Shown one piece after another: positions 6,226-9,084 of a stretch of DNA of 9,084 nt. The notes under the pieces are model-generated. The model saw nothing but the letters and a program-made list of their open reading frames with translations, made no database searches and had not been told where the DNA came from. Within the stretch, counting starts at the first letter, position 1, and the number at the start of each line of letters is the position of its first letter. The stretch is from Alterinioella sp963975135 (GTDB lineage: Bacteria; Pseudomonadota; Alphaproteobacteria; Rhodobacterales; Rhodobacteraceae), in assembly GCA_963975135.1 (NCBI GenBank), contig CAXBGQ010000116.1:1-9084 (forward strand), given 5' to 3'. The position numbers and the translations under genes were made by a program.

Positions 6226-7857
6226 TCAAACCTCCACAGCCACCTTTCGCAACTCGAATTTCTGGATCTTGCCGGTCGAGGTTTTGGGCAGTTCCTGGAA
6301 CACCACTTTCTTGGGCGTCTTGAAACCGGCCAGCCGCTGGCGGGCAAAGGCAATGAGATCGGCTTCGCTGACCTCGGCCCCTTCTTTCAACTCGACGAAT
6401 GCGCAGGGCACTTCGCCCCATTTCTCATCCGGCTTGGCCACCACGGCGCAGAGCAGCACGGCGGGGTGGTGCATCAGCGCGCCTTCGACCTCGACCGAGC
6501 TGACGTTTTCGCCGCCCGAGATGATGATATCCTTGGCGCGGTCGGCGATCTGGACGTAGCTGTCGGGGTGTTGTACCGCGATGTCGCCGGAATGGAAAAA
6601 GCCGCCCCTGAAGGCCTCGGCCGTGGCGCGCGGGTTCTTGTAATAGCCTTTCATCACCGAGTTTCCGCGCAGCATGATCTCGCCCAGGGCTTTGCCGTCG
6701 CGGGGCACCGGGGCCATGGTGTCATCCATCACCACAACCGGCTCCATATTGGGCAGCGCGACGCCCTGGCGGGCCTTCATCGCGGCGGCGTCCTGCTGTT
6801 CCAAATCGGCCCAATCGGCGTCTTTCCAGACGCATTCTGTGGCGTGGCCATAGGTTTCGGTCAGCCCGTAAACCTGCGTGACGTTGAAGCCCATGGTCTC
6901 GATCTGGGCCAGGGTGGCCGGGGCAGGGGGGGCACCTGCGGTAAAGACCTCGACAATGTGATCAAAGGCGCGGCGGTCGGCATCGGGGGCGTTCACGATG
7001 GCATTGAGAACGATGGGGGCCCCGCCGAAATGGGTGACGCCCTCATCGGCGATTGCGTCGTAGATCGCCTTGGCGGTGACATCGCGGCAGAAGATCGCGG
7101 TGCCGCCGAGCGCGGGCATCATCCAGGTATGGCACCAGTTGTTGCAGTGAAAGAAGGGCACGATGGTCAGAAGGCGCGGGTGCAGGGTCATGCGCCAGGC
7201 AATCGGCGTGCCAAGCGTGATCAGATAGGCCCCGCGATGGTGATAGACCACGCCCTTGGGCCGGCCCGTGGTGCCCGAGGTATAGTTGAGCGCGATGCTC
7301 TCCCATTCGTCAGTGGGAAGGATCCATTCGAAATCGGTGTCGCCCTCGGTCAGCAGGGCCTCGTAGGTCAGGTGCCGCCCCGAGGCGTGGTAGCCCGCCT
7401 GTTCATCGGGTACCTCGACAATGAGCGGCAGGTCTTCGATCTCAAGCTCTTTCAGCGCCTCTTCAACCGCGCCCAGAAACTGGGTATCGACCAGCACCAC
7501 CGAGGCTTCGCCATGATCCAGGATATAGCCGATGGTGCCGATATCGAGCCGGGTGTTGATCGTGTTCAGAACCGCACCACAGGCCGGCACGCCAAAGAGC
7601 GCCTCGGCCTGGGCGGGGATGTTGGGCATCACGGTGGCCACGACATCGCCCGGGGCCACGCCGCGCGCGGCGAGCGCCGAGGCCAGTTGGCTGACGCGGG
7701 CGTGATATTCAGTATAGGGCTTGCGGAAACTGCCATAGATCAAGGCGGGGTGATCGGGAAAGACCTGCGCCGCGCGCGCGAGATGCGAGAGCGGCGTCAG
7801 CGGCACGTAATTGGCGGCGCGTTTTTCGAGCCCCGTTTCGTCTTTCATCCAGCCCAT
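6226..7857 (-). CDS. Acyl-CoA synthetase, ANL (AMP-binding) superfamily
   Basis: Activates a carboxylic acid to its CoA thioester through an acyl-AMP intermediate. It has 543 residues, the normal length. Motifs are the ATP loop YTSGTTGRPKG (192-202), PFFHCNNWC (235-242), QVYGLTETYGH (328-338), FHSGD (421-425), the hinge region DRAKDIIISGGENVS (439-453) and the C-terminal catalytic lysine in TSTGK (Lys530). The overall type (GLEKRAANYVPLTPL N-terminus) is the branch that includes short- and medium-chain acid ligases. The methylmercaptopropionate-CoA ligase DmdB of roseobacters belongs to that branch, but the substrate cannot be read from sequence alone. The open frame extends to an ATG at 7935, but that extension would run through a terminator. 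ATG 7857 has AGGGAGGG six bases upstream and is the start. It lies downstream of a beta-oxidation gene on the same strand. Confidence 0.95.
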   Translation of the reverse strand: MGWMKDETGLEKRAANYVPLTPLSHLARAAQVFPDHPALIYGSFRKPYTEYHARVSQLASALAARGVAPGDVVATVMPNIPAQAEALFGVPACGAVLNTINTRLDIGTIGYILDHGEASVVLVDTQFLGAVEEALKELEIEDLPLIVEVPDEQAGYHASGRHLTYEALLTEGDTDFEWILPTDEWESIALNYTSGTTGRPKGVVYHHRGAYLITLGTPIAWRMTLHPRLLTIVPFFHCNNWCHTWMMPALGGTAIFCRDVTAKAIYDAIADEGVTHFGGAPIVLNAIVNAPDADRRAFDHIVEVFTAGAPPAPATLAQIETMGFNVTQVYGLTETYGHATECVWKDADWADLEQQDAAAMKARQGVALPNMEPVVVMDDTMAPVPRDGKALGEIMLRGNSVMKGYYKNPRATAEAFRGGFFHSGDIAVQHPDSYVQIADRAKDIIISGGENVSSVEVEGALMHHPAVLLCAVVAKPDEKWGEVPCAFVELKEGAEVSEADLIAFARQRLAGFKTPKKVVFQELPKTSTGKIQKFELRKVAVEV

Positions 7858-7863
7858 ATGCAA

Positions 7864-7871
7864 CCCTCCCT
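7864..7871 (-). promoter_or_regulatory. Strong ribosome binding site fixing the acyl-CoA synthetase start
   Basis: AGGGAGGG on the minus strand lies six bases before the ATG at 7857. It decides against the longer frame beginning at 7935, which lacks such a site and overlaps a terminator hairpin. Confidence 0.85.
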
Positions 7872-7878
7872 GATGCGC

Positions 7879-7889
7879 GTGACGGTCAC
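7879..7889. promoter_or_regulatory. Small perfect palindrome, possible operator
   Basis: GTGAC-G-GTCAC on the + strand is a perfect 5-1-5 palindrome, located 22-32 bases upstream of the acyl-CoA synthetase start and just downstream of the preceding terminator. Its place fits an operator over a promoter for this gene, for example for a TetR- or GntR-type regulator. The regulator is unknown and the site is short. Confidence 0.35.
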
Positions 7890-7905
7890 TATTGCCATGG
7901 CCTGC

Positions 7906-7940
7906 GAAAAAGAAAAGGGGGCAGCGTTTGGCCACCCCCG
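7906..7940 (-). terminator. Intrinsic terminator downstream of the FadJ-type gene
   Basis: On the minus strand GGGGGTGGC (7939-7931), a CAAAC loop and GCTGCCCCC (7925-7917) form a 9-base-pair stem with two G-U pairs. It is followed by TTTTCTTTTTC (7916-7906). This is a strong rho-independent signal ending the fad transcript, and it implies that the acyl-CoA synthetase has its own promoter or depends on readthrough. Confidence 0.8.
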
Positions 7941-7965
7941 GAAAAGTTTTCAGGAAAACTTTTTC
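7941..7965. repeat. A/T-rich palindrome directly after the FadJ-type stop codon
   Basis: GAAAAGTTTTC (7941-7951) and GAAAACTTTTTC (7954-7965) are inverted copies separated by two bases. The element abuts the TGA at 7966-7968. The AT-rich stem stands out against the GC-rich surroundings. It may be an extra 3'-end hairpin that protects or terminates the mRNA, or one copy of a dispersed repeat. Confidence 0.6.
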
Positions 7966-9084
7966 TCAGGCCGCGCTCTTGGTGCCCTGCCCGAACCGTC
8001 CGTAAAAGCTTTGACCCTTGGCGGCCATCTCCTCCAGCAGCTCGGGCGGCGTGAAGCGGGGGCCATGGATTTGGGCCAGTTCGGCGCAACGCGCGGCCGC
8101 ATAGGGTGTGCCCAGAATATCGAGCCAGCTGAACGGGCCTCCGGACCAGGGCGCAAATCCCCAGCCAAGGATGGCCCCGACATCGCCCTCGCGGATATCC
8201 TCCAGCACGCCATCCTCCAACGCGCGCACGGCCTCCAGCACCTGGGCAAAGAGCAGGCGGTGCTGCACGTCGATAAGATCGGGTTGATCCTCGGCGGTGG
8301 GGTAGCGGTCGGTCAGGCCCTCCCACAATCCCTGACGCTTGCCCTTGTCGTCATAGGCGTAGAACCCGGCGTTGGATTTGCGGCCCAGACGGCCCGCATC
8401 CTCCATCCAGAAGATCACCTCATCGGCGCTGTCATCGTAATCGGTGCCCATCGCGGCCTTGGTCGCGCGCGCGATTTTCGCGCCCAGATCGACCGAGGTT
8501 TCATCGGTCAGTTGCAAAGGTCCAAGCGGCATCCCCACCAGTTTGGCGGCGTTTTCAATGAGCGCGGGGGCCACGCCTTCCTTCAGCATCCGAACGCCTT
8601 CGTTGACGTAAGGCAGGATGCAGCGATTGGCATAGAAGAAGCGGGCATCGTTGACGACAATGGGCGTCTTGCGGATCTGGCGCACGAAATCGAGCGCCTT
8701 GGCGACGGCCACATCGCCGGTTTCCCTGCCCTTGATGATCTCGACCAGCAGCATCTTGTCGACGGGGCTGAAGAAATGGATGCCGATGAACTGGTCCGGG
8801 CGTTTCGAGGCCTTGGCGAGTTCAGTGATCGGCAGGGTCGAGGTGTTGGTGGCAAAGATCGCGCTTTCCGGGATCACGGCCTCGGCCTCTCTGGTGACGC
8901 CTGCCTTGACGGTGACATCCTCGAACACGGCCTCGACAATCAGGTCGCAGCCATCGAGCGCCGTGTAGTCGGTGGTGGCGGTGATGCGGTCCAGCACTTG
9001 CGTCTTTTTCTCGGGCGTCACCTTGCGCCGCGATATGCCCTTGTCGAGGATTCCCTCGGCATAGGATTTGCCCTTGTCGGCGCT
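7966..9084 (-). CDS. FadJ-type 3-hydroxyacyl-CoA dehydrogenase / enoyl-CoA hydratase, C-terminal part
   Basis: The multifunctional beta-oxidation enzyme that hydrates enoyl-CoA and oxidises 3-hydroxyacyl-CoA with NAD. The visible 372 residues belong to the dehydrogenase half; the N-terminal hydratase part would be beyond the right edge. The frame is open to base 9084 and begins SADKGKSYAEGILDKGISRR, so the GTG at 9021 is internal. Numbered from the window edge, motifs are DLIVEAVFED, NTSTLP (80-85), HFFSPV (catalytic His103) and VEII (Glu115, 12 residues on, as in the His-Glu pair of FadB). NDARFFYANR (145-154) and the C-terminal 3HCDH repeat with GWGFAPWSGGP follow. The full-length family has about 700-730 residues. 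It is followed by a palindrome and a terminator, then the acyl-CoA synthetase, consistent with a fatty acid degradation locus. Whether it is formally FadJ or FadB cannot be settled from this half. Confidence 0.94.
   Translation of the reverse strand, partial: SADKGKSYAEGILDKGISRRKVTPEKKTQVLDRITATTDYTALDGCDLIVEAVFEDVTVKAGVTREAEAVIPESAIFATNTSTLPITELAKASKRPDQFIGIHFFSPVDKMLLVEIIKGRETGDVAVAKALDFVRQIRKTPIVVNDARFFYANRCILPYVNEGVRMLKEGVAPALIENAAKLVGMPLGPLQLTDETSVDLGAKIARATKAAMGTDYDDSADEVIFWMEDAGRLGRKSNAGFYAYDDKGKRQGLWEGLTDRYPTAEDQPDLIDVQHRLLFAQVLEAVRALEDGVLEDIREGDVGAILGWGFAPWSGGPFSWLDILGTPYAAARCAELAQIHGPRFTPPELLEEMAAKGQSFYGRFGQGTKSAA

Noticed and set aside
7858..7935. N-terminal extension of the acyl-CoA synthetase from ATG 7935
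   Set aside because: The 26 extra residues run through a terminator hairpin and the T-tract. ATG 7857 has a strong ribosome binding site and gives the usual N-terminus.

Overview
The window reads as chromosomal DNA of a GC-rich alphaproteobacterium, most likely a member of the Rhodobacteraceae (Roseobacter group). This is inferred from codon usage, from the deoB-add-upp order, from the SPOR protein type, and from a beta-oxidation FadJ-type enzyme beside an acyl-CoA synthetase. No rRNA, tRNA, CRISPR array, transposase or integrase was seen.

Left part (1-2047, + strand): the end of a nucleoside and nucleobase salvage operon. It holds the C-terminal part of phosphopentomutase (deoB), then adenosine deaminase (add), then uracil phosphoribosyltransferase (upp). 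Both junctions are 4-base ATGA overlaps, so the three are almost certainly co-transcribed and translationally coupled. Together they recover pentose phosphate from nucleosides, deaminate adenosine and rescue uracil as UMP. A secreted SPOR-domain protein (2115-3188) follows. It ends at a near-ideal bidirectional terminator (3209-3241) shared with a convergent gene.

Middle part (3254-6175): a minus-strand membrane-anchored protein (3254-4270) looks like an M48-type peptidase that has lost its zinc-binding histidines. A 410-base non-coding stretch follows, holding short direct repeats, a G-rich segment and candidate promoters. Next is a CPBP-family (CAAX-like) intramembrane protease gene interrupted by one in-frame TGA exactly where related proteins have a tryptophan. 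An unrecognised six-helix membrane protein (5543-6175) comes after it. This is the most unusual part of the window: a probable pseudo-protease and a broken or recoded protease lie side by side, both tied to the membrane.

Right part (6226-9084, - strand): fatty or organic acid breakdown. A FadJ-type 3-hydroxyacyl-CoA dehydrogenase, whose N-terminal part lies beyond the right edge, is followed by a palindrome and a strong intrinsic terminator. Then comes an ANL-superfamily acyl-CoA synthetase with its own strong ribosome binding site and a small palindrome that could be an operator.

I do not see a clearly new multi-gene system. The best leads are the degenerate M48-like protein, the TGA-interrupted CPBP protease, and the repeat-bearing intergenic region between them.
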